NCBI RefSeq assembly: GCF_015864825.1
Contig: NZ_JADYWL010000001.1
Span: 372,001 to 436,000 of the forward strand
Source: Psychrobacter sp. NZS113
GTDB taxonomy: Bacteria > Pseudomonadota > Gammaproteobacteria > Pseudomonadales > Moraxellaceae
DNA length: 64,000 nucleotides
Direction: 5' to 3'
Shown here piece by piece: positions 35,691 through 44,849 of this stretch. A program made the position numbers and the translations under genes. How positions within the stretch are numbered: position 1 is the first letter of the stretch; each line of letters starts with the position of its first letter. The notes below the pieces were generated by a model. It was not told where the DNA came from, did no database searches, and saw only the letters and a list, made by a program, of their open reading frames with translations.

Positions 35691-36920
35691 CTATTTTAGA
35701 CCTAATGCTTGGCAGGTTTCTTTAGCGATTTGGCATTCTTCATCAGTTGGGATAACCCACAGCTCGATGCTACTACCTTCGTCTTGGAAGCTGCCTTCTG
35801 CGCCGCCGACCAAATCATCATTCTTTTCAGCATTAAACTTGATACCGAAATGACGCATGACGTCTAAGATGCGAGCACGTGTGGTGGCTGAGTTTTCACC
35901 AATACCACCAGTAAAGACGATGCCAGTAAAGTCAGGTAGGGCACAGCTTAGGCTGGCTAGGTATTTACCGACACGATAGCAGAACATCTCGATTGCGAGT
36001 TGAGCGTCTTTATGGCCTTCATTCGCTGCTTGTTCGATCGTACGCAAGTCATTAGATAGACCTGAGATACCCAATAAGCCACTTTCACTATTAAGCATAG
36101 TATCGATTTCTTCTAGGCTCATACCCAGTTTACGCTTGAGATGGATGTGCAAGCTAGGATCGACGTCACCACTACGCGTACCCATCATCAAGCCTTCAAG
36201 CGGTGTCAGACCCATACTGGTATCCAAGCTCTCACCGTTATAGACGGCAGTCGCTGAGCAACCATTACCTAGATGAGCGGTCAGCCAACCATGTGGACCT
36301 TTAGCGTCTGTAATTTCGCTGGCACGCTCTGATACATAGGCATGTGAGGTGCCATGGAAGCCATAACGGCGGATTTTTTCTTCTTCGTATAGGGCTTTTG
36401 GAATGGGATAGCGATAGGCAACTGGTGGCATGGTTTGGTGAAATGCAGTATCGAAAACGACCACTTGTGGAATATCAGGATAAATGGCTTCAACTGCTTC
36501 AATACCCAAAGCATTGGCAGGGTTGTGTAGAGGCGCTAGGATTTTTAAGCGTTTTACTTCATCAAGTACATGTTGGTCTACACGGACAGCTTTCGAATAT
36601 TCACGGCCACCATGAACCACACGATGTCCTACAGCGACAAAATGATATTGCTCAAGTAGCGCTAGGATTTTTTGAAGAGCCAATTCATGACGACCACCAG
36701 GGATGGTAATCTCAAGTTTTTCGCCGTTTAAAGTAGTATGTTTGATACGAGCGGTATCAAGCCCCAAGTTTTCGGCAAGACCGGTAATACGAGTGGATTC
36801 GTCTTCGCTGATTAGTGCATATTTGATGGAAGATGAACCGCAGTTGAGAACCAACGTAGGGTTGATAAGTTTTGATTTGCCGGTATTACGATCATTAAAG
36901 ACGGGGGTGCTATCGCTCAT
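35691..36920 (-). CDS. ackA: Acetate kinase
   Basis: 409-residue ASKHA-fold kinase that interconverts acetyl phosphate and acetate with ADP/ATP. Seen: VLNCGSSSIKYALI near residue 25, GHRVVHGGREYSKAV, VVFDTAFHQTMPP, YGFHGTSHAYVSERA, HLGNGCSATAVYNGESLDTSMG, and GIVFTGGIGENSATTR. E. coli AckA has 400 residues; the extra is an N-terminal tail. First gene of ackA-pta; together with acs it lets the cell both excrete and re-use acetate. Confidence 0.97.
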   Translation of the reverse strand: MSDSTPVFNDRNTGKSKLINPTLVLNCGSSSIKYALISEDESTRITGLAENLGLDTARIKHTTLNGEKLEITIPGGRHELALQKILALLEQYHFVAVGHRVVHGGREYSKAVRVDQHVLDEVKRLKILAPLHNPANALGIEAVEAIYPDIPQVVVFDTAFHQTMPPVAYRYPIPKALYEEEKIRRYGFHGTSHAYVSERASEITDAKGPHGWLTAHLGNGCSATAVYNGESLDTSMGLTPLEGLMMGTRSGDVDPSLHIHLKRKLGMSLEEIDTMLNSESGLLGISGLSNDLRTIEQAANEGHKDAQLAIEMFCYRVGKYLASLSCALPDFTGIVFTGGIGENSATTRARILDVMRHFGIKFNAEKNDDLVGGAEGSFQDEGSSIELWVIPTDEECQIAKETCQALGLK

Positions 36921-37563
36921 GCTCTATCCTTAGATTATGTTTTTTGATAAGTGGTGAATCATAGCGGATTAATTTCCGCCGAACAAACAAAAATCAGCAG
37001 ACCTTTCATAAAAATGAAATAAGCGATATCACGCCTACAAGTCTACCAATAAATCCCTACTCGTCACTTTGTTTGGTTGCTTCTAGCAGTCCATCAAAGC
37101 GATATTTTCGGAGTATAATGTAACACAATTAATATCTTATACCACAGTAACTATAAGGTTTAAGATTGAACATCGTCAAGCGTTGTTACACCTGTACACC
37201 GAATATGGCTATCAAATCGTAAGTGCTATAAAGGCAAGATTGCCCGCAATAAAAATTGTAAGAAAGTTTTTCAAAATGTGTTTAGCGGTGTTTTGCACCA
37301 TAAAACAGCATTCCACAAACCATAATTGTCCCATAAAATGCGTAAATTTCTCAGAATTCGTCAAGTAATATGCACCAATCATTATCGTCATAAGCTGTAT
37401 TTACACATGATAAAGTTAGCAAAATTATTGGTCAATCGCCCTCAAGAGGCTTACCGCCTGACTGATACAATGCTATGCTTACATAGATTATAATATTTTG
37501 AATATTTCAGTCGTAAACGTCCTGTTTTCAATCATATTCACACTGCTGCAAGGTTATTGCCCT
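36921..37563. other. Long divergent spacer between ackA and lptM
   Basis: 643 bp without a convincing gene. On the plus strand there are two perfect TATAAT boxes, at 37114-37119 and 37489-37494; neither has a clear -35. The second is well placed to serve lptM-lysA. Transcription from the first would give a leader of over 400 nt. A 61-codon TTG-started frame at 37183-37368 lacks a ribosome site and I do not call it. Confidence 0.4.
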
Positions 37564-37863
37564 ATGCTTACTATACGCCGCGTTTCAAACACTGAGTGCA
37601 ATTCTCATTTATCTATTAACACCAGTCGCCGTGCTGTCTCCGCATTGATTATCGGTAGTGCGCTCATGTTAGGGTTAACTGGCTGCGGGCAAAAGGGCGA
37701 CCTCTATCTAGCCAATTCCAACAGCTCAAAGGCGGCAGGGTCAGAGATGTTGTCTAATGCTGGCGAGTCACAAAGTACAGTATCAGCGAGTAATGATGAA
37801 CAGAACGCTCGCTATTTAGAGCAAGTGCTATCAGATGTGAACGAAGACCCTAACGATTATTAA
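37564..37863 (+). CDS. lptM: LptM (YifL) family lipoprotein
   Basis: 99 residues from the ATG at 37564; the frame is open from 37498 but would add a second hydrophobic stretch. The signal ends in LTGCGQKGDLYL, the hallmark of the YifL/LptM family (LTGCGQKGPLYLP consensus). In E. coli LptM assists disulphide rearrangement and maturation of the LptD/LptE translocon in the outer membrane. The mature part after the hallmark is an acidic, low-complexity tail (SSKAAGSEMLSNAGESQ ... SDVNEDPNDY), longer than in E. coli. The position just before lysA is classic for the family. Confidence 0.88.
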   Translation: MLTIRRVSNTECNSHLSINTSRRAVSALIIGSALMLGLTGCGQKGDLYLANSNSSKAAGSEMLSNAGESQSTVSASNDEQNARYLEQVLSDVNEDPNDY

Positions 37864-37925
37864 TCGTTTAAGAGCATCAATGATTCCGAATAAATTTACC
37901 TGATTTAATGAGAGACATAACCACA

Positions 37926-39257
37926 ATGACTACAGTAACGACCCAAACAGAACAAGGGTTATATATTAACCCTGAAGCCTTGACCGCTCATTTGCCTGCG
38001 CTGAATTATCGCAACGACGCTCTACATATGGAGCAGGTCAGTATGACTGAGTTGGTCGATTGCTATGATACGCCATGTTATGTCTACTCAAAGCAGGCGA
38101 TACTGGACGTTTATCAGGCTTACACCGATAGCTTTGCTAGTCTAAAGCATCAGGTCTGCTATGCTGTTAAAGCCAACTCTAATCTTGCTGTGCTTGGCGT
38201 GTTGGCTCAGGCGGGTGCAGGGTTCGATATTGTCTCACGTGGTGAGTTGATGCGAGTATTGGCGGCAGGCGGCGATGCTGCTCGCGTTGTATTCTCAGGC
38301 GTTGGTAAAACTTATAGCGATATCGAGTATGCACTCACCCAAGGCATCGGTTGCTTTAACGTCGAGTCTATTAGCGAGCTGGCTTTAATCAATGAAGTGG
38401 CACAGCAACTCGATAAGTCAGCACCGATATCTTTACGAGTTAACCCTAATGTCGATGCCAAGACTCATCCTTATATCTCTACTGGCTTAAAAGACAATAA
38501 GTTCGGTATCACTCACGAAGACGCTATCGCTGTCTACGAGCAAGCCGCTGCGTTGTCGCATATCGATATCGTTGGTATCGACTGCCATATTGGCTCGCAG
38601 TTGACGGAAGTAGAGCCATTCGTTGCTGCATTAGACAAAGTAATTGAGTTGATACACGCCCTTCGTGAAAAAGGTATTGAGCTGCGTCATATAGATTTAG
38701 GTGGTGGCTTAGGGGTGCGCTATATCGATGAGACGCCTGTGTCTATGGACGAGTTTGCTGCTGCGTTATTACCAAAACTAAGCGAGCTTGGACTGACGGT
38801 ATTCTTTGAGCCGGGCCGCAGTATCGTTGCCAATGCTGGCGTATTATTAACGCGTGTTGACGTATTAAAGCCTACTGAACACAAAAACTTCGCTATCGTC
38901 GATGCGGCCATGAACGACTTGATTCGTCCTGCACTGTATCAAGCAGAAATGGCAGTGATTCCAAGCGTGTTACCTAGCGAGGGTATCGATACGGAGGGTA
39001 CGCAACCGTGGGATATCGTTGGAGCGATTTGTGAGACGGGAGATTTCTTAGCAAAAGGTCGCTTGTTAGCGTTGGAAACGGGAGATACATTGGCCATCAC
39101 TGGTGCTGGCGCTTATGGCTTTACCATGAGTAGCAATTATAATTCGCGTCCACGTGCTAGCGAAGTCATGGTGTCTGATAACCATCATCAGTTGATTCGT
39201 CCGCGTGAAACGATTGAATCATTATATGAAAATGAAAAATTGTGGCAGGCGCAGTAA
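37926..39257 (+). CDS. lysA: Diaminopimelate decarboxylase
   Basis: 443-residue PLP enzyme for the last step of lysine synthesis. Two in-frame ATGs, at 37908 and 37926; the latter is preferred because GAGAG lies upstream of it at a usable distance. Seen: CYVYSKQAILDVYQAY, YAVKANSNLAVLGVLAQAGAGFDIVSRGEL (PLP lysine in YAVKAN), HIGSQLTEVEPF, HIDLGGGLGV, EPGRSIVANAG, and GAICETGDFLAKGR followed by GAYGFTMSSNYNSRPRASEV. It is in the lptM-lysA-dapF-xerC neighbourhood common in gammaproteobacteria, although a terminator separates it from dapF here. Confidence 0.96.
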   Translation: MTTVTTQTEQGLYINPEALTAHLPALNYRNDALHMEQVSMTELVDCYDTPCYVYSKQAILDVYQAYTDSFASLKHQVCYAVKANSNLAVLGVLAQAGAGFDIVSRGELMRVLAAGGDAARVVFSGVGKTYSDIEYALTQGIGCFNVESISELALINEVAQQLDKSAPISLRVNPNVDAKTHPYISTGLKDNKFGITHEDAIAVYEQAAALSHIDIVGIDCHIGSQLTEVEPFVAALDKVIELIHALREKGIELRHIDLGGGLGVRYIDETPVSMDEFAAALLPKLSELGLTVFFEPGRSIVANAGVLLTRVDVLKPTEHKNFAIVDAAMNDLIRPALYQAEMAVIPSVLPSEGIDTEGTQPWDIVGAICETGDFLAKGRLLALETGDTLAITGAGAYGFTMSSNYNSRPRASEVMVSDNHHQLIRPRETIESLYENEKLWQAQ

Positions 39258-39306
39258 GGTTATTAAAGACGAGCCAAAACTGTTGTAGCATTTAATGATT
39301 GAAGAG

Positions 39307-39338
39307 AACCCATTGTGATAATGACAATGGGTTTTTTT
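39307..39338 (+). terminator. Terminator after lysA
   Basis: Hairpin AACCCATTGT/ACAATGGGTT with loop GATAATG and T-run. The remaining spacer to 39586 contains the dapF promoter region, including TTGACA at 39483-39488 without a matching -10. Confidence 0.88.
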
Positions 39339-39586
39339 ATGACTCGATTTTGAGGAAGGTATTTTTTAATTAAAGCTGTCTCTTAATTGAAGGCATGCCT
39401 GTAGTTGAAAGTAACACCATTCACAAAAATTAGAGTAACAAGGAAAAAGAGTGCAAGTACTACTCACTGTAGACTAAACAAGTTTGACACTGCTAATCGT
39501 ACTTTTTGGGATTGGTATTATTATGATTGTATCTGACAGCGTGCTAAGATAAGCCATACATAAAAATAGGATAGGATATCAAGGAT

Positions 39587-40474
39587 ATGCTAATAGAATT
39601 TACTAAGATGCATGGTCTGGGCAATGATTTTATGGTCATCGATTTGGTGACTCAGCGCTTAGAATTAACCAAGGATTTGGTACAGTTATTGGGTGATCGT
39701 CATTTGGGTATTGGTTTTGATCAATTGCTAGTGGTTGAGCCACCGATGCGTCCGGATGTTGATTTTAGCTATCGTATTTTTAATACCGATGGCACAGAGG
39801 TCGAGCAGTGCGGTAACGGCGCACGCTGTTTCGCCCGTTTCGTACAGGCACGCAAACTGTCATTTAAACAGCGCCTACGTGTTGAGACTGGGAGTGGGAT
39901 TATCACGCTGACCACAGACCGCTATGGCTGGGTAGAAGTCGATATGGGCAAACCTAAGTTTGAGCCAGACGAGATCCCGTTTAGCCCAAGAGCCACTACC
40001 AAAATCCAAAACGCCTACCATTTAGATGTTAATGGAACACCTGTACAGCTCTATGTCGCCAATATGGGCAATCCACATGCGGTCATCAAAGTTGATGATG
40101 TGCTCGATGCTGAAGTCGAAACGTTAGGTAAAGCCATTGAATCACATCCTGCGTTTCCAGATCGCGTCAATGTCGGCTTTATGCAGGTGATGAATCAACG
40201 TCATATTCGTCTACGGGTATTCGAGCGCGGTGTCGGTGAGACGCAAGCCTGTGGTACGGGTGCATGTGCTGCAGTGGCGGTTGGCATACGTGAAGGCTGG
40301 TTGGATGAAGGCGAAGAAGTGCGCGCGCAGCTATATGGCGGTAGTATGATTATCAAATGGCAGCCGGGTTATTCAGTCATGATGACCGGTCCAACGGCCT
40401 TTGTTTATGAAGGCGTGTTTAGCCCAGACGGACTAATGGCACAAGCGGGTATCAAGCCTAATTCTGAGGGCTAA
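39587..40474 (+). CDS. dapF: Diaminopimelate epimerase
   Basis: 295-residue cofactor-free racemase that converts LL- to meso-diaminopimelate for lysine and peptidoglycan. The two catalytic cysteines are seen: EQCGNGARCFARF near residue 75 and ETQACGTGACAAVAV near residue 222. The N-terminus MLIEFTKMHGLGNDFMVID and HLGIGFDQLLVVEPP are typical. A C-terminal tail of about 20 residues exceeds E. coli DapF (274). AGGATAT precedes the ATG by a normal distance. xerC follows after 26 bp. Confidence 0.96.
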   Translation: MLIEFTKMHGLGNDFMVIDLVTQRLELTKDLVQLLGDRHLGIGFDQLLVVEPPMRPDVDFSYRIFNTDGTEVEQCGNGARCFARFVQARKLSFKQRLRVETGSGIITLTTDRYGWVEVDMGKPKFEPDEIPFSPRATTKIQNAYHLDVNGTPVQLYVANMGNPHAVIKVDDVLDAEVETLGKAIESHPAFPDRVNVGFMQVMNQRHIRLRVFERGVGETQACGTGACAAVAVGIREGWLDEGEEVRAQLYGGSMIIKWQPGYSVMMTGPTAFVYEGVFSPDGLMAQAGIKPNSEG

Positions 40475-40500
40475 ACTCGGATGGCGAATGGGTAAAAACT

Positions 40501-41565
40501 ATGGTCATCTCTAATAGGGCTATGTCCAATAACAACAGTCAGGTAGTGGCAACGTCGGGTTCAGAAGTACAATCAGCAGCTTGGCTGTCAGACACACTGG
40601 CAGCCACGATAGAGTCGGACACAGCATTACGTGAGCTGTTAGCACCAGTGCATCGTTGGTTAAATACTTTATCGGTACGTAACCACTCGCCGCATACCCT
40701 AACGGCTTATTTTGCTGGCTTGAACCAACTGGCGCTATTTTTACGTGGCAAACGGCTAACATGGACGCGTTGTGACAAGCGTCAGTTAGCGCAGCATATC
40801 GGTCAGCGTATCGATGAAGACAAGCTTGCACTTGCTAGCGTCCAGCAGGAGCTGTCGGCGATTCGTCATTTTTATGGATGGCTGATTGAAGAAGGGCTAG
40901 CACGCATTAATCCTACTACTGGCTACCAGCTTAAGCGTAGTCCTAGGCCATTACCGTCTATCGCGGATGTAGATTTACTCACTCAATTGCTTGACCAAGA
41001 AATTCCTGATATTCCAGAGCAAGCGCGCCTATGGTTACGGGATAAAGCCATGTTTGAGTTGCTCTACAGTAGTGGTTTGCGTGTGGGTGAGCTGGTCGCG
41101 TTAGATATGGCGGACGTAGATTTATCTGACTTACGCGTACGTGTGACGGGTAAAGGCAATAAAACACGATTAATACCATTAGGGATAAAAGCAGCAGAGG
41201 CGATTACGCGCTATCTACCGCATCGTAATCTATGGGTAGAGCAAATGGACACGGCATTATTTATCAGTGAAAAGTTGGGTACGCGCTTATCAACACGGGC
41301 AGTGCAGCAACGTCTAAAAGTTGCTGCTACTCGGGCTGGTATTTCACAAAATATGTATCCACATTTATTGCGGCATTGCTTTGCGTCACACATGCTGTCA
41401 GGTAGTGGTGACTTGCGCGCTGTACAAGAAATGCTGGGTCATAGTGACATCAGTACCACGCAAATTTATACCCATGTTGATTTTGCCAAATTGACTCAAG
41501 TCTATGATCGTGCCCACCCGCGAGCCACTCATGCTCAACGCGACGATGACTCAAATCAAAAATAG
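40501..41565 (+). CDS. xerC: Tyrosine recombinase XerC
   Basis: 354-residue site-specific recombinase that resolves chromosome dimers at dif together with XerD. The N-terminal SAM-like DNA-binding domain runs to about residue 145 (RNHSPHTLTAYFAGLNQLALFLRG); the catalytic domain has Arg in SSGLRVGELVALDMADVD, HLLRHCFASHML (His-x-x-Arg), LGHSDISTTQIYTHVD with the second His and the nucleophilic Tyr. A 40-residue N-terminal extension is longer than in E. coli XerC (298); an alternative start at 40519 is possible. Placed directly after dapF as in many gammaproteobacteria, where DUF484 often lies in between but is absent here. Confidence 0.94.
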   Translation: MVISNRAMSNNNSQVVATSGSEVQSAAWLSDTLAATIESDTALRELLAPVHRWLNTLSVRNHSPHTLTAYFAGLNQLALFLRGKRLTWTRCDKRQLAQHIGQRIDEDKLALASVQQELSAIRHFYGWLIEEGLARINPTTGYQLKRSPRPLPSIADVDLLTQLLDQEIPDIPEQARLWLRDKAMFELLYSSGLRVGELVALDMADVDLSDLRVRVTGKGNKTRLIPLGIKAAEAITRYLPHRNLWVEQMDTALFISEKLGTRLSTRAVQQRLKVAATRAGISQNMYPHLLRHCFASHMLSGSGDLRAVQEMLGHSDISTTQIYTHVDFAKLTQVYDRAHPRATHAQRDDDSNQK

Positions 41566-41566
41566 T

Positions 41567-41590
41567 GTGTGTTGAATGTTCAACACACAC
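41567..41590. terminator. Hairpin between xerC and the Nit-type gene
   Basis: Perfect dyad with arms TGTGTGTTGAA and TTCAACACACA around a two-base centre, beginning just after the xerC stop. There is no T-run on either side, so it may be a transcription-stalling hairpin or protein site. Its TGTTGAA/TTCAACA arms resemble the inner part of the mobile-element ends at 62474-62743. Confidence 0.45.
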
Positions 41591-41600
41591 TAATCATCAT

Positions 41601-42497
41601 TTATGCTAAACGATGACAGTCAAAGATAGGCATTTTTTGGCGTCCTTGCTGTTGGGCGTGCTGATCTAATGATGCTAATACCATGGCATAGTGCTTGCTG
41701 TCTTCCTGATTAGTAGCTTCATTCAATACACTATCATCGTAATGGCTGATAACTGTACCATCATAAGCGGTAATCGCTGTATGTCCCCACGTCTGACGTA
41801 TATCACCATTCTTGTAAGTATGGTCGCCACCTTGTGCCGCCCCAATGACCATACACTGGCTGTCCAACGCACGTGCCCGTAATAAAAGTGACCAATGGGC
41901 TTGCCCCGTTAGATAGGTAAATGCTGACGGTGCGCTCAGTATGTCTGCACCTGCTTGACGTAGACGCTGTGCCAATGCAGGAAAACGCAAATCAAAGCAA
42001 ACCATCATGCCCAATTGATAGACTGTATCATTTGCTTCGATTGGTGTAATCACGGTTTGCGTTCCTGGCTCGAAAGTGGCTGCTTCATTATAGCTGCCGT
42101 GCTTATCCGCTACAGTGGCTGTGAACAGATGAATCTTGTCATAACGTGCCACTCGCGTGCCATTAGGCGCAAACAACTGACAGACTTGGCGTAGTCTGCC
42201 ATCAGGGACGACAATACCATCAGGTCGATAAGGGCAGGGTAGCGAGCCTGCTAGTACGTAGACACCATAAGTGCTGGCATAGTCTGCTATCGTCGCTGAT
42301 AGGTCATCAAAGCGCTCTGCAGTAGCAAACTGCTCGCCCATGCTACAGCAGTTCTCTGGTAGTACGACCAGCTGAGCTCCTTGCGCACTTGCATTAATAA
42401 TGGCAGCTTTTATAGTAGCTAAGTTTTGCTCAATATTTTGTTGGCTGTTCATTTGAATGGCGGCAGTGGTCAATTGATTATTCTGTTTACTATTCAT
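41601..42497 (-). CDS. Carbon-nitrogen hydrolase (Nit1-type, deaminated glutathione amidase-like)
   Basis: 298-residue nitrilase-superfamily amidase. The Glu-Lys-Cys triad is visible: VVLPENCCSMGEQ, RYDKIHLFTATVADKHGSYNEAATFEPG, and LGMMVCFDLRFPALAQRL. SLLLRARALDSQCMVIGAAQGG and GHTAITAYDG further fit the Nit1/YbeM subgroup, which repairs deaminated glutathione. The specific substrate is inferred from that subgroup. It converges with xerC; no clear terminator is visible in the 35-bp gap except a GTGTGTTGAATGTTCAACACAC dyad overlapping 41566-41590. Confidence 0.85.
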   Translation of the reverse strand: MNSKQNNQLTTAAIQMNSQQNIEQNLATIKAAIINASAQGAQLVVLPENCCSMGEQFATAERFDDLSATIADYASTYGVYVLAGSLPCPYRPDGIVVPDGRLRQVCQLFAPNGTRVARYDKIHLFTATVADKHGSYNEAATFEPGTQTVITPIEANDTVYQLGMMVCFDLRFPALAQRLRQAGADILSAPSAFTYLTGQAHWSLLLRARALDSQCMVIGAAQGGDHTYKNGDIRQTWGHTAITAYDGTVISHYDDSVLNEATNQEDSKHYAMVLASLDQHAQQQGRQKMPIFDCHRLA

Positions 42498-42812
42498 GGT
42501 TGCAGTCTCAGTTAATTTTTAAGTTAGTTCAGTTTAACTATCTTTCAGTCGTGTATTTCATAACTTTTCTTATAAAATTCATATGATGATAAACCGATTT
42601 TTGATATTAATTATTTAGCAGTTAATGCTGAAATGCTAATATTTATAGGCTTTAATAAGAAAAGCGTAACAATTGTATCTGGCCAGAGTGTAAATTATCA
42701 TAGCAAAATTGCGTCAAAAAATGCTATCGTCATGTCCTAATAACGTTAAACCACTGGTTTGACCAAAAATATTTGTAGAATATTATCACTACCGGAGTGT
42801 AATAAGCCGCCC
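42498..42812. other. Divergent spacer before rpoN
   Basis: 315 bp between the Nit-type gene and rpoN; AT-rich, with no ORF, repeat or clear promoter pair that I can support. Confidence 0.4.
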
Positions 42813-44477
42813 ATGAGTATGTCGTTCGGATTGGCGACCACGCTAAGCACCTCACAGAAACTGACACCGCAGATGCAGCAAGCCATTAAATTGCTGCAGC
42901 TCTCTAGTCTTGAGCTCGCGCAAGAGGTTCAGATCAAGCTGGATAGTAATCCACTGCTTGAACGTATCGAAGATGATGACGATGAATACGAGCATAGCGG
43001 TGACGATATCATAGACGAGCTGAGTGATTCGCTGACATTGGATAGCTGGAATCAAAGTGCTGGCACTGAGTCATTTACTGCCAAATCTGACAGCAATACG
43101 ACTACCTCTGACTATGATAATGAACTTAGTGATAGCTTTGATAAGTTACAGCAAGCAAATATCGATGATGGTGCCATAGATAGTTATACGATGGATAGTG
43201 ACGATTATAGTAGCTTTGATAATAGTGCTGATAGCAGTAACTATGCATCTGCGGCTACCAGTTCAGGAAGCAAAGGTGACGATGACTTCGATAGCTATCA
43301 AGGTGGCACGTCTGCCACTATCCAAGATCATGTACGTTGGCAGCTAAACTTTAAACATCTATCAGAAGCAGATATGTTGATTGCCACTTATCTGATGGAC
43401 TCTATGGATGATATGGGTTTTGTTCGGCTTGATATCGATGAGTTGTTGCAGAGCTTTGAGACCATGGCGAGCTTTTATCAATGGGATGAGTCTGTTGAGC
43501 AAGATGAAGTACTGGCCGTATTGCGTATTATTCAATCTTGCGATCCACTCGGTGTTGGGGCACGGAATCTTAGTGAATGTCTAGCGATTCAGCTGTCCAA
43601 GCTCGATACGAATACTGAATCTTTAAAAGAAGCACAAGCACTTCTATCTGCTAGTGAATACTTAGTCAGTAATAATATTAAAGCACTGACCGAGCAGACT
43701 GGACTTGCAGCTGAGAAGATCACACCTGCACTAAACCTACTACGAAGCTTAAATCCTTCACCAGGCTTATTATTCCATAGTAGTCAACCGGATTACGCAC
43801 GGGAGCCAGACAGCTACGACATTCCTGATGTGCTGGTCACGCCTGTCCGTCGCCAAAGTGGTAATACCACTGCAGGGACTGATACGCAAGAGGATGGCTG
43901 GCAGGTACGGCTCAATCCTGATACCTTGCCGAAGCTACGAGTCAACCAAGAGTATGCCAACTTAGTCAAACGGGGTGATGATAGCCCTGACAATCAGTAT
44001 CTGCGTGAAAACCTTACGGATGCTCGCTTGTTTATTCGTAGTATCGAAGAGCGCAATCAGAACCTACTAAAAGTCGCCACCAGTATTGTGCGCTATCAGC
44101 AAGAGTTCTTACAACATGGTGCGACTGCCATGCAACCACTTATCTTAAAGGTCATTGCAGAAGAAGTTGATTTGCATGAATCCACTGTGTCACGTCTGAC
44201 CACTAGCAAAACCATCCTGACACCCCAAGGGTTGTTTTCGCTAAAGCATTTCTTCTCATCACATGTTAGTAGTACAGATGGTGATGTCTCGTCAACCGCT
44301 ATCAGTGCCATGATTAAGCAACTTATCGCCGATGAAAATCCGAAAAAGCCATTATCAGACAGTCGTATAAAAGACAGTTTATTAGTTGAAGGCATCGATA
44401 TTGCCAGAAGAACCGTCGCCAAATATCGCGAAGCAATGAATATCGGATCATCTACCCAGCGCAAACAAAAATATTAA
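42813..44477 (+). CDS. rpoN: RNA polymerase sigma-54 factor
   Basis: 554-residue RpoN, started at ATG 42813 (an ATG at 42819 is as good); the open frame from 42759 is not needed. Region I is the Gln/Leu-rich MSFGLATTLSTSQKLTPQMQQAIKLLQLS that contacts enhancer-binding activators. Region II (about 50-190) is very acidic and Ser/Asp-rich and longer than usual. The core-binding and DNA-binding region III ends in the RpoN box ARRTVAKYREAMNIGSS near the C-terminus, with the helix-turn-helix around DLHESTVSRLTTSK. It governs nitrogen, pilus and other regulons with activator ATPases. It is followed by hpf. Confidence 0.96.
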   Translation: MSMSFGLATTLSTSQKLTPQMQQAIKLLQLSSLELAQEVQIKLDSNPLLERIEDDDDEYEHSGDDIIDELSDSLTLDSWNQSAGTESFTAKSDSNTTTSDYDNELSDSFDKLQQANIDDGAIDSYTMDSDDYSSFDNSADSSNYASAATSSGSKGDDDFDSYQGGTSATIQDHVRWQLNFKHLSEADMLIATYLMDSMDDMGFVRLDIDELLQSFETMASFYQWDESVEQDEVLAVLRIIQSCDPLGVGARNLSECLAIQLSKLDTNTESLKEAQALLSASEYLVSNNIKALTEQTGLAAEKITPALNLLRSLNPSPGLLFHSSQPDYAREPDSYDIPDVLVTPVRRQSGNTTAGTDTQEDGWQVRLNPDTLPKLRVNQEYANLVKRGDDSPDNQYLRENLTDARLFIRSIEERNQNLLKVATSIVRYQQEFLQHGATAMQPLILKVIAEEVDLHESTVSRLTTSKTILTPQGLFSLKHFFSSHVSSTDGDVSSTAISAMIKQLIADENPKKPLSDSRIKDSLLVEGIDIARRTVAKYREAMNIGSSTQRKQKY

Positions 44478-44849
44478 ACGATGGAATTCAATAAGTTATA
44501 AGTACGCTCATATATTGACGACTATATTTCAGATGGAATATAAAAAATAAAATTTTTTGATTATATAGAAACATGATGGAAACAACAGGTATTGTTACAC
44601 TTAATTACAATTTAATGGCTTGCTACTATCCTAATTTCATGACAAATTAGAGTCATACCAACAACGAAATCTAAGTGTCGATTTAGCGCATTTATAGTAG
44701 CAATCAGAAGATAATGAAAGGATATATCGGCATTTTACTGGGTGTACTGGCTATAAAAGATAGTAGAGCGATTGTTGGTAAAGCAGGGTGATAAGAGCAG
44801 GAATGCTACTTCATCTGTTGACTGTAAGTACAATCAAAAGGACAATAAT
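44478..44849. other. Spacer between rpoN and hpf
   Basis: 372 bp, AT-rich. A 25-codon frame starting at ATG 44714 (MKGYIGILLGVLAIKDSR) is preceded only by a closely spaced AGAAG and is not called. No terminator after rpoN is visible, so hpf may be co-transcribed with rpoN as well as having its own promoter. Confidence 0.35.

Noticed and set aside
37183-37368. 61-codon frame in the ackA-lptM spacer
   Set aside because: TTG start, no ribosome site, rare-looking composition, no family resemblance.
44714-44791. 25-codon frame MKGYIGILLGVLAIKDSR between rpoN and hpf
   Set aside because: Only a poorly spaced AGAAG before it, and too short to judge; could be revisited if ribosome profiling shows a signal.
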